This document shows, in pieces, positions 1-9,059 of a stretch of 64,000 bases of DNA. How positions within the stretch are numbered: the stretch's first letter is position 1; the number at the start of each line of letters is the position of its first letter. The notes below the pieces were generated by a model. That model searched no databases and was not told where the DNA came from. It saw nothing but the letters and a program-made list of their open reading frames with translations. A program made the position numbers and the translations under genes. This stretch comes from Providencia hangzhouensis (GTDB lineage: Bacteria > Pseudomonadota > Gammaproteobacteria > Enterobacterales > Enterobacteriaceae): positions 1,116,001-1,180,000 of the forward strand of contig NZ_CP135052.1 of NCBI RefSeq assembly GCF_029193595.2. Reading direction: 5' to 3'.

Positions 1-237
1 CATTACTATTAATAAAAAACAAGTGATAATTTCTGATAAGTTGACAGCGCGTTGCTGAGAATGATTATTTTTATATAAAAATCTATGTGTTAGAAAAAGT
101 TATTATTCTTCAAAAAATAACTTGCTAATAGTGTGCTCTATTAGGCAGTTTATTATTATCTACGTGATATATTTTGAATGTAGATATTCATGACAAATGA
201 GTTTTTCATCAATTTTGTTGAAACTAAAGGTATAGCC

Positions 238-1167
238 ATGCAACGACGTTATCTTGATTGTTCAGCTTCAGAAATCGCAAAATTCAATAAAAAGAATCTA
301 TTAGAATCAATTAAAGCCAGTGAAGGGCGAATATTGGTTTCTGAAACCATTGGTACAATTCAGCCTGTATTAATGACGGTAACGAATGCTGAATTAGCTG
401 CAAGCCAAGGTGCCGATATCCTGTTGCTGAATGTTTTTGATGTTAATCAACCTATTATGCAAGGTCTGCCCGAAGGGATTGAACCCGAAGAAATCATTCG
501 AACGCTTAAGCGTTTAACGGGGAGAGCAATAGGCGTTAATTTAGAGCCCGTACCTGAGGGATTTAATAATCCAACACAGGATGCGCAGTGGAAAATGTCA
601 GAGGGGCGGTTAGCAACAGTAAAAAATGCCATTAAGTTAAAAGAAATGGGTGCTGACATTATTGTTTTAACGGGAAACCCTGGAAATGGAGTCACTAATC
701 AGGAAATTAACCAGAGCCTTAAAGAGCTTAAAGCTGTTGTTGGCGAAGATATTGTGCTTATTACAGGGAAAATGCACGCGGCAGGGGTTTTGAATGCCTC
801 GGCTGAGCAACTCATAACAGAAGATGATATTCGTACCTTTATTAACAGTGGTGCAGATATCATTTTGCTTCCGGCTCCAGGAACGGTCCCCGGGATCTCG
901 TTAGAGTTTGTGCAAAAAATGGTGGGTTATTGCCATTCCCAAGGTGTGATGACAATGACAGCGATTGGGACTTCTCAAGAAGGCGCAGATTTACAAACTA
1001 TTCGGCAAATAGCATTAATGTGTAAAATGGCCGGGACAGATTTACATCATATTGGTGATTCAGGGTATAACGGAATTGCATTACCTGAGAATATTTTAAA
1101 TTATAGTATTGTGATCCGAGGGGTTAGGCACACTTACTCACGTATTGCTCGTTCAATTAATCGCTGA
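238..1167 (+). CDS. Conserved protein of unknown function, TIM-barrel-like
   Basis: The product is about 309 residues. I do not recognise a characterised function. The chain alternates predicted strands and helices with Gly/Asp turns (SQGADILLLNVFD, KEMGADIIVLTGNPG, NSGADIILLPAPG), as expected for a TIM barrel of the phosphoenolpyruvate mutase/dihydropteroate-like type. It resembles a family of enterobacterial proteins of unknown function (possibly the one called DUF7916; name from memory). The ATG at 238 is preferred to the in-frame ATG at 190 because AAAGG lies just upstream and the MQRRYLDCSA start looks natural. No signal peptide or membrane segment is seen. It stands alone, with rimO downstream in the same direction after 193 bases. 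The enzyme class is inference only. Confidence 0.6.
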   Translation: MQRRYLDCSASEIAKFNKKNLLESIKASEGRILVSETIGTIQPVLMTVTNAELAASQGADILLLNVFDVNQPIMQGLPEGIEPEEIIRTLKRLTGRAIGVNLEPVPEGFNNPTQDAQWKMSEGRLATVKNAIKLKEMGADIIVLTGNPGNGVTNQEINQSLKELKAVVGEDIVLITGKMHAAGVLNASAEQLITEDDIRTFINSGADIILLPAPGTVPGISLEFVQKMVGYCHSQGVMTMTAIGTSQEGADLQTIRQIALMCKMAGTDLHHIGDSGYNGIALPENILNYSIVIRGVRHTYSRIARSINR

Positions 1168-1360
1168 TTGGCATTTTTAGGTGGTTTTTACAAAATGATT
1201 TGTGAAAATCACCGACTAAAAGCAAGATTTGTTTCTATCTATTCTAGATTTAAATTCATATTATTTTCGACAAAAATTTATACAATTCCCTCAATTCTTC
1301 AGGTAAAATTTCGCCCATTTTTCTAAAACAATATTTATAACACAATAAAAGAAGTGAGTT

Positions 1361-2695
1361 ATGTCGCAAAATACTAATCCGGTACCAAAAATTGGTTTCG
1401 TTTCTCTCGGCTGCCCGAAAAACCTAGTTGATTCAGAACGCATTTTAACTGAATTACGCACTGATGGTTATCAAGTGGTTCCAAGCTATGATAATGCTGA
1501 CTTAGTCATTGTGAATACTTGTGGATTTATCGACAGTGCAGTGCAGGAATCATTAGAAGCGATTGGGGAAGCACTGAATGAAAATGGTAAAGTGATTGTG
1601 ACAGGATGCCTTGGTGCGAAAGAAAACCAAATTCGTGAAGTACATCCAAAAGTTTTAGAAATCACTGGCCCACATAGCTATGAGCAGGTACTTAACCATG
1701 TTCACCACTATGTACCGAAGCCTGAACATGACCCTTTCTTGAGTTTAGTCCCTGAGCAAGGGGTAAAATTGACACCAAAGCATTATGCGTATTTAAAAAT
1801 TTCCGAAGGGTGTAATCATCGTTGTACTTTCTGCATTATTCCTTCAATGCGAGGGGACTTAGATAGCCGTCCAATCGGGGATGTGTTAAATGAAGCTAAG
1901 CGTCTGGTCGCTTCAGGAGTCAAAGAGTTACTGGTTATTTCCCAAGATACTTCTGCATATGGTGTTGATGTTAAAAATAAAACGGGTTTTTGGGATGGTC
2001 AGCCTGTAAAAACTAGCATGGTGGGGTTATGCGAACAACTTGCTTCAATGGGCGTATGGGTGCGTTTACATTATGTTTACCCTTATCCACATGTTGATGA
2101 TGTTATCCCGTTGATGGCAGAAGGTAAAATTTTACCTTACTTAGATATTCCATTACAGCATGCAAGTCCGAAAATTTTAAAATTAATGAAACGCCCCGGT
2201 GCCGTTGAAAGAACACTTGAGCGGATTAAACGTTGGCGTGAAATTTGCCCTGAACTCACCTTACGTTCAACATTTATTGTTGGATTTCCCGGTGAGACAG
2301 AAGAAGATTTCCAAATGCTATTAGATTTCTTATTGGAAGCTAAGTTGGACCGAGTCGGCTGTTTTAAATATAGCCCTGTCGAGGGAGCGAAAGCGAATGA
2401 ACTAGCAGATCAAGTTCCTGAGGAAATAAAAGAAGATCGTTATCATCGTTTTATGCAATTACAACAGCAAATTTCTACACAGCGATTACAAGATAAAATT
2501 GGTAAAGAAATTTTAGTCATTATTGATGAAGTTGATGATGAAGGTGCTATTGGTCGTAGTATGGCTGATGCACCAGAAATTGATGGTATGGTTTATCTCA
2601 ATGGTGAATTTGAGGTTAGCGTTGGGGATATAGTGAAAGTATTAGTTGAGCATGCAGATGAATATGATCTGTGGGGAAATATTGTTACTGCTTAA
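1361..2695 (+). CDS. rimO: Ribosomal protein uS12 (S12) methylthiotransferase RimO
   Basis: This radical-SAM enzyme adds a methylthio group to the conserved Asp of ribosomal protein S12. At 444 residues it has normal family length. The N-terminal domain carries the cluster cysteines C18 ([12 protein letters not shown]), C54 and C83. The radical-SAM motif CNHRCTFC gives C151, C155 and C158, which bind the second 4Fe-4S cluster. A C-terminal TRAM-like domain follows. The start ATG is preceded by an AAGAAGTGAG ribosome site. It appears monocistronic and ends in a clear hairpin terminator. The assignment is firm. Confidence 0.97.
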   Translation: MSQNTNPVPKIGFVSLGCPKNLVDSERILTELRTDGYQVVPSYDNADLVIVNTCGFIDSAVQESLEAIGEALNENGKVIVTGCLGAKENQIREVHPKVLEITGPHSYEQVLNHVHHYVPKPEHDPFLSLVPEQGVKLTPKHYAYLKISEGCNHRCTFCIIPSMRGDLDSRPIGDVLNEAKRLVASGVKELLVISQDTSAYGVDVKNKTGFWDGQPVKTSMVGLCEQLASMGVWVRLHYVYPYPHVDDVIPLMAEGKILPYLDIPLQHASPKILKLMKRPGAVERTLERIKRWREICPELTLRSTFIVGFPGETEEDFQMLLDFLLEAKLDRVGCFKYSPVEGAKANELADQVPEEIKEDRYHRFMQLQQQISTQRLQDKIGKEILVIIDEVDDEGAIGRSMADAPEIDGMVYLNGEFEVSVGDIVKVLVEHADEYDLWGNIVTA

Positions 2696-2722
2696 TTTAA
2701 TAAAAGCGTTCTAGAAGTGTAT

Positions 2723-2765
2723 ATGGCTAACTTAGATAGATTCAGTTAGCCATTTTCTTTTTTAC
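2723..2765 (+). terminator. Rho-independent terminator after rimO
   Basis: ATGGCTAAC (2723-2731) pairs perfectly with GTTAGCCAT (2745-2753) and is followed by a T-rich tract ending in six Ts. Confidence 0.85.
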
Positions 2766-2797
2766 CACATTGATTTACTACTTTTAATTATAAAAAA

Positions 2798-2811
2798 TTG
2801 ATGTGTATCAA
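2798..2811. promoter_or_regulatory. FNR box
   Basis: TTGATGTGTATCAA matches the FNR consensus TTGAT-N4-ATCAA at every defined position. It lies 100 bases upstream of the regulator start at 2911. A possible -10, TATAAT, is at 2849-2854. It suggests control by oxygen; the exact promoter geometry is not settled. Confidence 0.65.
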
Positions 2812-2910
2812 TGGTTGTAAACCTATCAATTAATAACTTGATCTAGAATATAATAATTAAATGGCAAATTGACATAATCAGATAACTCTTATCGAAGAAT
2901 AAGGATAACT

Positions 2911-3552
2911 ATGTCAACTCATTTAATATTTCCAACTACAACACCTGTAAAAGAAAGTATTTATAATTCAGGTAATTATGAATATATCGTAGAGCTTGCT
3001 CATACAACCATTGAGAGCGGATTAGCCTCATTACATGATAATAATATTCGCAGTTCTCTACTGAGCACTGATGGGAAAACGCTGTGGCTCAGTCATGAGC
3101 TTGATGGTAATTTTGAGATAGCAAATTTACTATCTGATAATTTAACTTATGGGGCACAGCTTAGGTTGTATGCAGAGCCAATTGAATTACATGGAATTTT
3201 TTATTACTTAGCACCAGTGTATTCACATACTGGTGAGCCTGTACTCGTTGTTGTTTTATCTTCAACTAAGAATAGTTGCAATATTTTGTTTGCACTTACG
3301 CAATCCTTAGCAAGGGAAGTGAGTGAAAAATTGAAATTTCACTATTACGAACAAGGTATTTTTAAGGTAGATAAGGACGAACAACGGTTCGCTAACTTAG
3401 ATATTCATTCAGTTGAGAAAGCTTTGATTATTGAAGTTGCACAAGCTTGCAAAGGTAAAATTCAAAAAATGCATAAAGTCCTTGATATGGGACGGACAAC
3501 ATTATGGCGCAAGCTAAAGCAGTACGAAATTAACATTAAGGACTACAAATAG
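2911..3552 (+). CDS. Orphan regulator: sensor-like domain plus Fis-type HTH
   Basis: The product is 213 residues. Residues about 20-145 look like a GAF-type sensory domain (a YYLAPVYSHTGEPVLVVVLSS strand pair typical of the core). The last 45 residues form a Fis/NtrC-type helix-turn-helix (ALIIEVAQACKG, then MGRTTLWRKLKQYEI), as found at the C-terminus of sigma-54 activators such as DhaR or AcoR. The AAA+ ATPase domain that normally sits between these parts is absent, so it cannot activate sigma-54 in the usual way. It may repress or act as a simple DNA-binding sensor. A perfect FNR box lies upstream. No target gene is adjacent: 602 non-coding bases follow and the next gene is on the other strand. 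Confidence 0.7.
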   Translation: MSTHLIFPTTTPVKESIYNSGNYEYIVELAHTTIESGLASLHDNNIRSSLLSTDGKTLWLSHELDGNFEIANLLSDNLTYGAQLRLYAEPIELHGIFYYLAPVYSHTGEPVLVVVLSSTKNSCNILFALTQSLAREVSEKLKFHYYEQGIFKVDKDEQRFANLDIHSVEKALIIEVAQACKGKIQKMHKVLDMGRTTLWRKLKQYEINIKDYK

Positions 3553-3572
3553 CTCTCCTATATGCTCTGAAT

Positions 3573-3647
3573 GGTAAAAAATAGCGCTTTCGCGTGTTTT
3601 TCGAACAGCTACAAAACATAAAAACAGCGAAGCGCGAAATATTTACC
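3573..3647. repeat. 75-bp imperfect palindrome
   Basis: The left arm (3573-3600, starting GGTAAA and containing GCGCTTTCGCG) pairs imperfectly with the right arm (3630-3647, containing GCGAAGCGCGAAA and ending TTTACC). It starts about 20 bases after the regulator stop codon, so it may end that transcript. Its size and outer inverted ends also fit a small non-autonomous repeat. It is unrelated to the ERIC-like family in this window. Confidence 0.5.
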
Positions 3648-4154
3648 AACATTTTGAACGACAGCCGATAGATAAATAAAGCGTAATCTATCTACTTGTA
3701 TCGTTACTTGATGTATTGAGAAAAGAAAATGAAAACGATGCTTATTATGCTTGGATACGGTAAGGAGGTATGTCGTTTGTAGCCTTATTTTTTTAGTTTT
3801 ATGAGAGAGAAAGTTCGTTGATAAAGGTTATTGTTTTACTAAAAAAGTAGTGAGATATGGGGAGGGTAAATAATACTTTAATAACTAAAAAAAATGTAAT
3901 TTTATTTTATGATTATTAGTGGTTATTATTACCATCTGAATTATTAATTTACTTAGGTTTTTAATCCATAACAGAGTGGTGTTGTTTTTATCACTTATAA
4001 AAATAAGTTATTATTTCAAAATTAACAGAATATTAATCTATATTTATCTAAATTATAGTACCTTTAGGTATTTTTCATATAGTTAATTTCTGATGGCTTA
4101 GAATCAAGCCATCAGAAATAATAACGCTATAAGAAGGTAAACATAGCATATAGA
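3648..4154. other. AT-rich intergenic stretch
   Basis: No open frame with a convincing ribosome site, no RNA gene and no clear repeat is seen. It separates two regulator genes that point toward each other. Confidence 0.5.
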
Positions 4155-4784
4155 TTAAATATATCTAGGATAGGTATTAATGTATTCGTATTCTTGAATA
4201 AGTTGTGGTAGTGATTTTATTCCTAATTTTGTATAAATATTAGAGCGATGTACCTCTACAGTTCTTGGTGATAATGACAGTTTTTCTGCGGTTTCTTTAC
4301 TGGTATTACCTTCTAATATCATATCCATAATTTCTCTTTCTCTAACCGAAAGACGATTAAATTTATCAGAGAGATGAGTATATTTTTTATGCTTTTCATG
4401 CATACTTAAAAATAATTCCATCGCGTTACTAATGGAATTTGATATTTCTATATCTTTGAAAGGAAAAGGAAAAAAATCAAAAGCTCCAGATTTAAAGCTT
4501 TCTCGACATAGACTGATAGAAGGCTCTTCGGCAAGCACAATGAATGGAACAATACCAAATGAATTATTTATATTGTTTAATCGATTAATACGATTTTCAT
4601 CATTGTTTAAGAATAATAAAATACATTCCTTTACATTAATCTCATTAGGGTAAGTATAATTACTCATAAACACTTCTTCGTTATTATAAAATCTAAAGAT
4701 AAAACCAAAAGATTCCATCATTAATTTCAGTTTATTCTTAAAGACATTATCACTTTCTACGATTACGTGAATGGTGTTATTCAT
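4155..4784 (-). CDS. FixJ/LuxR-type regulator with degenerate receiver domain
   Basis: The product is 209 residues: a receiver-like domain (about 4-125) and a C-terminal LuxR helix-turn-helix (about 143-200, RLSVREREIMDMI, SLSPRTVEVHRSNIYTKLGIKS), which is intact. In the receiver the phospho-acceptor Asp position reads Phe (F58 in CILLFLNND), the conserved Thr/Ser position reads Ala (A85), and the conserved Lys before the cis-Pro reads Phe (F107 in DFFPFPF). Phosphorylation by a histidine kinase is therefore unlikely. The ATG at 4784 has AGGAG seven bases upstream; the ATG at 4790 overlaps that site. No kinase gene is nearby. It diverges from cscR, which is probably coincidental. Its targets are unknown. 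Confidence 0.8.
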   Translation of the reverse strand: MNNTIHVIVESDNVFKNKLKLMMESFGFIFRFYNNEEVFMSNYTYPNEINVKECILLFLNNDENRINRLNNINNSFGIVPFIVLAEEPSISLCRESFKSGAFDFFPFPFKDIEISNSISNAMELFLSMHEKHKKYTHLSDKFNRLSVREREIMDMILEGNTSKETAEKLSLSPRTVEVHRSNIYTKLGIKSLPQLIQEYEYINTYPRYI

Positions 4785-5254
4785 CACCATACTCCTGTTG
4801 AACTGATTTGATATTCATACTAATCTGATAAAATACGTAGATAAATAAAGTGAAATTTAAATTCCACAATAATATTTTCTACTGATCGTTGTTTTTTTTA
4901 TTAATGTAATACTGACCTTAATTTATATTAAAAACATCATCTAGTTAAATTTAATATAAAAATAGAAACAATAGTTAAAGTTTGTGTCATTGGGTAATAT
5001 TCGATTAATGACGTGTAACATTTTAGGTGATTTTACTTATTAAATGTGTTTTTATCATAAAGTGATAGACAGAAATATTGCTAAAGCTAATCAATAATAT
5101 CTTAAATCATTAGTCATAAAAAGTCTTAGATGTACACTTATGTTGTTTTTTGAGGTGATAGCTCTTAACTTGTGAATTGACGAAGATTAAGTACTTTTTA
5201 TATCTAACATGTTAAAATTAATACTTACCTAGTTTTGATGAGTGAATATACTTA
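4785..5254. other. Divergent promoter region of the LuxR-type gene and cscR
   Basis: This 470-bp AT-rich stretch must carry the promoters of both flanking genes. I see no unambiguous operator palindrome or small gene in it. Confidence 0.5.
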
Positions 5255-6250
5255 ATGGCTTCTTTAAAAGACGTAGCTCGACTTGCAAATGTTTCATTGA
5301 TGACTGTATCAAGGGCAATTAATAGCCCTGAATTACTAAAGCCTGAAACCTTGAAACAAGTCCAACAAGCTATTGAGTCACTCAATTATGTCCCTGATTT
5401 TTCAGCGCGAAAGATCAGAGGGAAAAGCTCTAGGGTTTCGACAGTTGGTGTTTTGGCCCTCGATACAGCAACTACCCCTTTTTCTGTAGAAATCATTCTT
5501 TCAATAGAACAAACCGCGAGACAATTCGGCTGGAGTAGCTTTGTAGTTAATATTACATCTAGCGAAGATAGTGAAAGAGCTGTCCGACAATTATTATCTC
5601 AGCGGCCTGATGGTATTATTTATACTACGATGGGGCTTCGAGAAGTAGCGATTCCAGAAACATTACATAATAATCGTTTGGTTCTTGCTAATTGCATAGA
5701 TAAAAATGGGCAGTTCCCTGCTTATGTGCCAGATGATTTTAATGGTCAATTTAATGCAGTAAAACGCTTAATAGAGAAAGGGTATCGAAATCCTCTTTGT
5801 CTTTATATTCCGCAAGAGACACTTGCTGGAAAAATGCGCCGTGAAGCGGTGGAGTCTGCGTGGGCAAGTGCTGACTTACCGCTAGCATCACTTCAGCAAC
5901 ACCATTTAGAGTTAGGCGATGAGCATTATTTAGATGTTATAGCTTTAATTAATAGTCATTTTAAGAATAAAAAACCGAATTTTGATGTCATTATTTGTGG
6001 AAATGACCGTATAGCATTTTTAGCTTACCAAGTACTACTTAGCCGTGGCTTACGTATTCCACAAGATATCGCAGTACTTGGCTATGATAATATGATAGGT
6101 GTCGGGGAACTATTTTATCCTCCATTAAGTACGGTTGTGTTACCGCACTATCAATTAGGCCAACAAGCCGCTTTACACATCATAGAAGAACGGCAGCAAA
6201 ATAGTGTTGAATATGTTGCTTGCGACTTGTTAGAACGTAATTCTTTTTAA
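5255..6250 (+). CDS. cscR: LacI-family sucrose operon repressor CscR
   Basis: This predicted repressor of the sucrose genes has 331 residues. The N-terminal LacI helix-turn-helix (MASLKDVARLANVSLMTVSR) is followed by a hinge and a periplasmic-binding-protein-like effector domain. Long runs match E. coli CscR as I recall it (DTATTPFSVEI, RPDGIIYTTMGLR, DVIICGNDR, FAYQVLL-type segments). It converges on cscA, leaving 31 bases between stop codons. The perfect palindrome in the cscA-cscK gap is its likely operator. In E. coli the effector is sucrose or fructose; that is carried over here by homology. Confidence 0.9.
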   Translation: MASLKDVARLANVSLMTVSRAINSPELLKPETLKQVQQAIESLNYVPDFSARKIRGKSSRVSTVGVLALDTATTPFSVEIILSIEQTARQFGWSSFVVNITSSEDSERAVRQLLSQRPDGIIYTTMGLREVAIPETLHNNRLVLANCIDKNGQFPAYVPDDFNGQFNAVKRLIEKGYRNPLCLYIPQETLAGKMRREAVESAWASADLPLASLQQHHLELGDEHYLDVIALINSHFKNKKPNFDVIICGNDRIAFLAYQVLLSRGLRIPQDIAVLGYDNMIGVGELFYPPLSTVVLPHYQLGQQAALHIIEERQQNSVEYVACDLLERNSF

Positions 6251-6281
6251 CCTTGCAGAGAAAAGCAAATCTAGTAGCTTG

Positions 6282-7736
6282 CTATTCAATGGATTTTTTG
6301 ATCTCCCAATAAATCGCTTTTTCGAGCTTTGCTTGCTGATTTATTGCAAATAATCTTAAGTCCCGCTCACTTTGATGGGGGTAGATTCGACAACTAAAGT
6401 TGAGTTCACCATCATTAATAAATACTTCCAAGCTAGAGTGATCGATAAAAGCATTTATTTTAAGTTGATGACCTTCAGGTATTGGCGCACAACGACTATC
6501 ACTAATTGTATATTCAGGGTAATGACGCATTAAGGTTAATTGCTGACTTTGGTTATCAATGTAAAACTGTACGCCGTATCCTACCCAAAAGCCGAATTTT
6601 TCAGCAGGGCTTTGCTGTAAGTCCCAGATAAGTTCTATTTCACAACTTGTCGCATTCTCATTCAGTATGATTGTGCTGTTTTTAGCTAGTGTTGTTGCGG
6701 GAAAATGGCTTGCGGACTGACGTAATGTTTTCAATTCCTCTATAGGTTTAGCGACAATTTTACCTTGTTCATTCAGTGTTAGCTCTCTAGGTAAAGTAAA
6801 ACATCCTGACCACCCATGTTTTTGTGTGGGCATATGGCTTTCCCACATATCCATCCAAGCGATAGCGATACGGCGGCCATCTTTAGCTAAAAAGGTTTGA
6901 GGTGCGTAAAAGTCTTGGCCGAAATCAAGTTCTGTAAATGCATGTGAAATTTTATAAGATGAATTAGGAGACCAATTACCAACCAAATAACCATTTTGAA
7001 ATAGATTTCGATACTGATAATTTTTTGCCTTTTTTCCTTGAGGTGAAAAGAGGGCAACAAATTGTTCGCCTAATGGAAAGAAATCAGGACATTCCCACAT
7101 ATAAACATTATCGTCGTCAGTTTTTGCCAGAACTTGGTAGTTTTGATCCCAATTTAATAAGTCTGTACTCTTAAATAAAAGTATTTGTCCTTGATCTTGG
7201 GAGTCTCTTGCGCCGACGACCATCCACCATTTTCCATCTTGTCGCCAAACTTTAGGATCTCGAAAGTGCATATAACCATCGGGTGCAGAAAGCACAACAC
7301 CTTTCTTTTCGAAATGAATACCATCTTCACTGATTGCAACACATTGTGATTGGATGATTTGACTATCATCACCTGGATTTGCTAACCAGATGTGGCCCGT
7401 GTAGAACAGATATAATTTATTATCGTAACTAATTGCAGATCCTGAGAAACAACCATCTCGGTCATAGTCTTCACTAGGTGCTAACGCAATTGCCTGATGT
7501 TCCCAATGTACCATATCTGTACTTGTTGCATGCCCCCAATGCATGGGGCCCCAAATCGCACTAAATGGATGATGTTGATAAAATGCATGGTATTGGCCTT
7601 GATGATAGATCAAACCATTAGGGTCATTCATCCAGCCTGCATAAGGGGCAAGGTGGTATTGTGGGTAAAACTGCAAGTCCATATTTTTCCTTGCTGTTTT
7701 GATGGCTTCGTTGGCTAGTTCAAGTTGTTTTTTCAT
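6282..7736 (-). CDS. cscA: Sucrose-6-phosphate/sucrose hydrolase (invertase) CscA
   Basis: This glycoside hydrolase family 32 enzyme splits sucrose into glucose and fructose in the cytoplasm. It has 484 residues from the ATG at 7736, which has CAGGAAG upstream; the in-frame start at 7781 lacks a good site. The beta-propeller carries the nucleophile motif WMNDPNGL, the FRDPKVW motif and the acid/base motif ECPDFF. A C-terminal beta-sandwich follows (SLEVFINDGE). There is no signal peptide, so sucrose must be imported first. It diverges from cscK across a shared 203-bp control region. Free sucrose is the likely substrate because the neighbours are csc-type rather than scr/PTS-type. Confidence 0.92.
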   Translation of the reverse strand: MKKQLELANEAIKTARKNMDLQFYPQYHLAPYAGWMNDPNGLIYHQGQYHAFYQHHPFSAIWGPMHWGHATSTDMVHWEHQAIALAPSEDYDRDGCFSGSAISYDNKLYLFYTGHIWLANPGDDSQIIQSQCVAISEDGIHFEKKGVVLSAPDGYMHFRDPKVWRQDGKWWMVVGARDSQDQGQILLFKSTDLLNWDQNYQVLAKTDDDNVYMWECPDFFPLGEQFVALFSPQGKKAKNYQYRNLFQNGYLVGNWSPNSSYKISHAFTELDFGQDFYAPQTFLAKDGRRIAIAWMDMWESHMPTQKHGWSGCFTLPRELTLNEQGKIVAKPIEELKTLRQSASHFPATTLAKNSTIILNENATSCEIELIWDLQQSPAEKFGFWVGYGVQFYIDNQSQQLTLMRHYPEYTISDSRCAPIPEGHQLKINAFIDHSSLEVFINDGELNFSCRIYPHQSERDLRLFAINQQAKLEKAIYWEIKKSIE

Positions 7737-7830
7737 TATGGCTTCCTGAATGTTTTTCGATCGCAATAACAAAATAAGCACATGAAATTCAATAATAGGT
7801 GCGTTTATTTGCTGGTTTCTTTATACTCAA

Positions 7831-7844
7831 TGTTAACGTTAACA
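7831..7844. promoter_or_regulatory. LacI-family operator, probable CscR site
   Basis: TGTTAACGTTAACA is a perfect 14-bp palindrome with the central CG typical of LacI/GalR-family operators. It lies about 95 bases from both the cscA and cscK start codons. One repressor dimer here could control both directions. Confidence 0.7.
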
Positions 7845-7939
7845 GTTTGCGTTTACTAGTTTTATTTTTATGAGTTGGTAATGTGCTAGCTATGAATAAG
7901 AATGAAGGTTAAAAATATAAAACTCGCAAAGGAGACATA

Positions 7940-8887
7940 ATGAAAGTTTGGGCATTAGGGGATGCTGTCATTGATTTAATCCCCCTTCAAAACATGCAAT
8001 ATGAAGCTTGTGCTGGTGGAGCACCTGTGAATGTTGCCGCGGGTGTTGCACGCTTAGGGCAAAACAGTGGTTTTATTGGGCGAGTCGGCGAAGAAGCTTT
8101 TGGGCATTTTATGCAGAAAACCCTATTTGATATAGGGGTTGATACTAGTGCGATGGAGTTTGATGAAAAGTATAAAACAAGTACTGTTCTCGTCTCGTTA
8201 CACGAAAATGGAGAACGTGAATTTTCTTTTTTAGTTTCTCCTTCGGCCGACCAATTTTTAACGATAAATAATTTACCGCAATTTGGTAATGATATTTTGC
8301 ATTTTTGCTCATTAGCTCTGGTGCACCATCAATGCAGAGCATCACTATCGACAGCTATCGAACAACTCAAGCTCGCTGGCGGATTACTGAGCTTTGATAT
8401 TAACATTCGTCCGCAAATGTGGTCAGATCCCGACGAAATGCACCAAATTGTTGATAATTTTGCAAAACAAGCAGATATTTTAAAACTTTCGGATGATGAA
8501 TTGCTGTGGTTAACGCAAGAAAGTCGTTTTGAGAATGCCATAGCTAAATTGCAAAATTACCCTGCTCAATTAAAAATTGTGACTCAAGGTGCTAAAGGTT
8601 GTCAGGTGTTCACCCCCTCAGTTCAAATAGCCGTAAGTGCTTATTTAGTTGAAAGTATTGATACTACTGGTGCAGGTGACGCATTTATGGCAGGGTTATT
8701 GGCGGCCATCTCACAATATGGGCTAGTCAACGAAAAAGAGGGATTGATGAAGGTCATCTCGCAAGCTACGGCTTGTGGTGCATTAGCGACAACTAAAAAA
8801 GGCGCTATCGCTGCGGCTCCGACACAACAGGAATTATTTGTATTTATGCAGCAGCAACCGCCATTACATCAACGCGATGTTTTTTGA
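7940..8887 (+). CDS. cscK: Fructokinase CscK
   Basis: This PfkB-family kinase phosphorylates the fructose released by CscA. It has 315 residues. The N-terminal substrate motif reads GGAPVNVAAGVARLG, and the C-terminal DTTGAGDAFMAGLL contains the anion hole and catalytic Asp. The ribosome site GGAGAC precedes the ATG. The reading follows E. coli CscK closely. The permease gene cscB, usually next to cscK, is missing: a hairpin and then rarD follow directly. Confidence 0.92.
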   Translation: MKVWALGDAVIDLIPLQNMQYEACAGGAPVNVAAGVARLGQNSGFIGRVGEEAFGHFMQKTLFDIGVDTSAMEFDEKYKTSTVLVSLHENGEREFSFLVSPSADQFLTINNLPQFGNDILHFCSLALVHHQCRASLSTAIEQLKLAGGLLSFDINIRPQMWSDPDEMHQIVDNFAKQADILKLSDDELLWLTQESRFENAIAKLQNYPAQLKIVTQGAKGCQVFTPSVQIAVSAYLVESIDTTGAGDAFMAGLLAAISQYGLVNEKEGLMKVISQATACGALATTKKGAIAAAPTQQELFVFMQQQPPLHQRDVF

Positions 8888-8911
8888 TGAGAATATATGT
8901 GTATTGAGCAA

Positions 8912-8944
8912 CTAAAAGGTAGCGATATAGTTACCTTTTAGTTT
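8912..8944 (+). terminator. Terminator after cscK
   Basis: CTAAAAGGTA (8912-8921) pairs with TACCTTTTAG (8932-8941). The stem is 10 bp, followed by a short T run. Confidence 0.7.
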
Positions 8945-9059
8945 AAGAATACTTGATATAATTCAAATTATATTATGGTGGTGGCAAGTTTTATTTTTTG
9001 CATTTTGGCGTATGATAAGTAGCTAATATTATTTAATCAGATTTTATTGTGGATAAATC

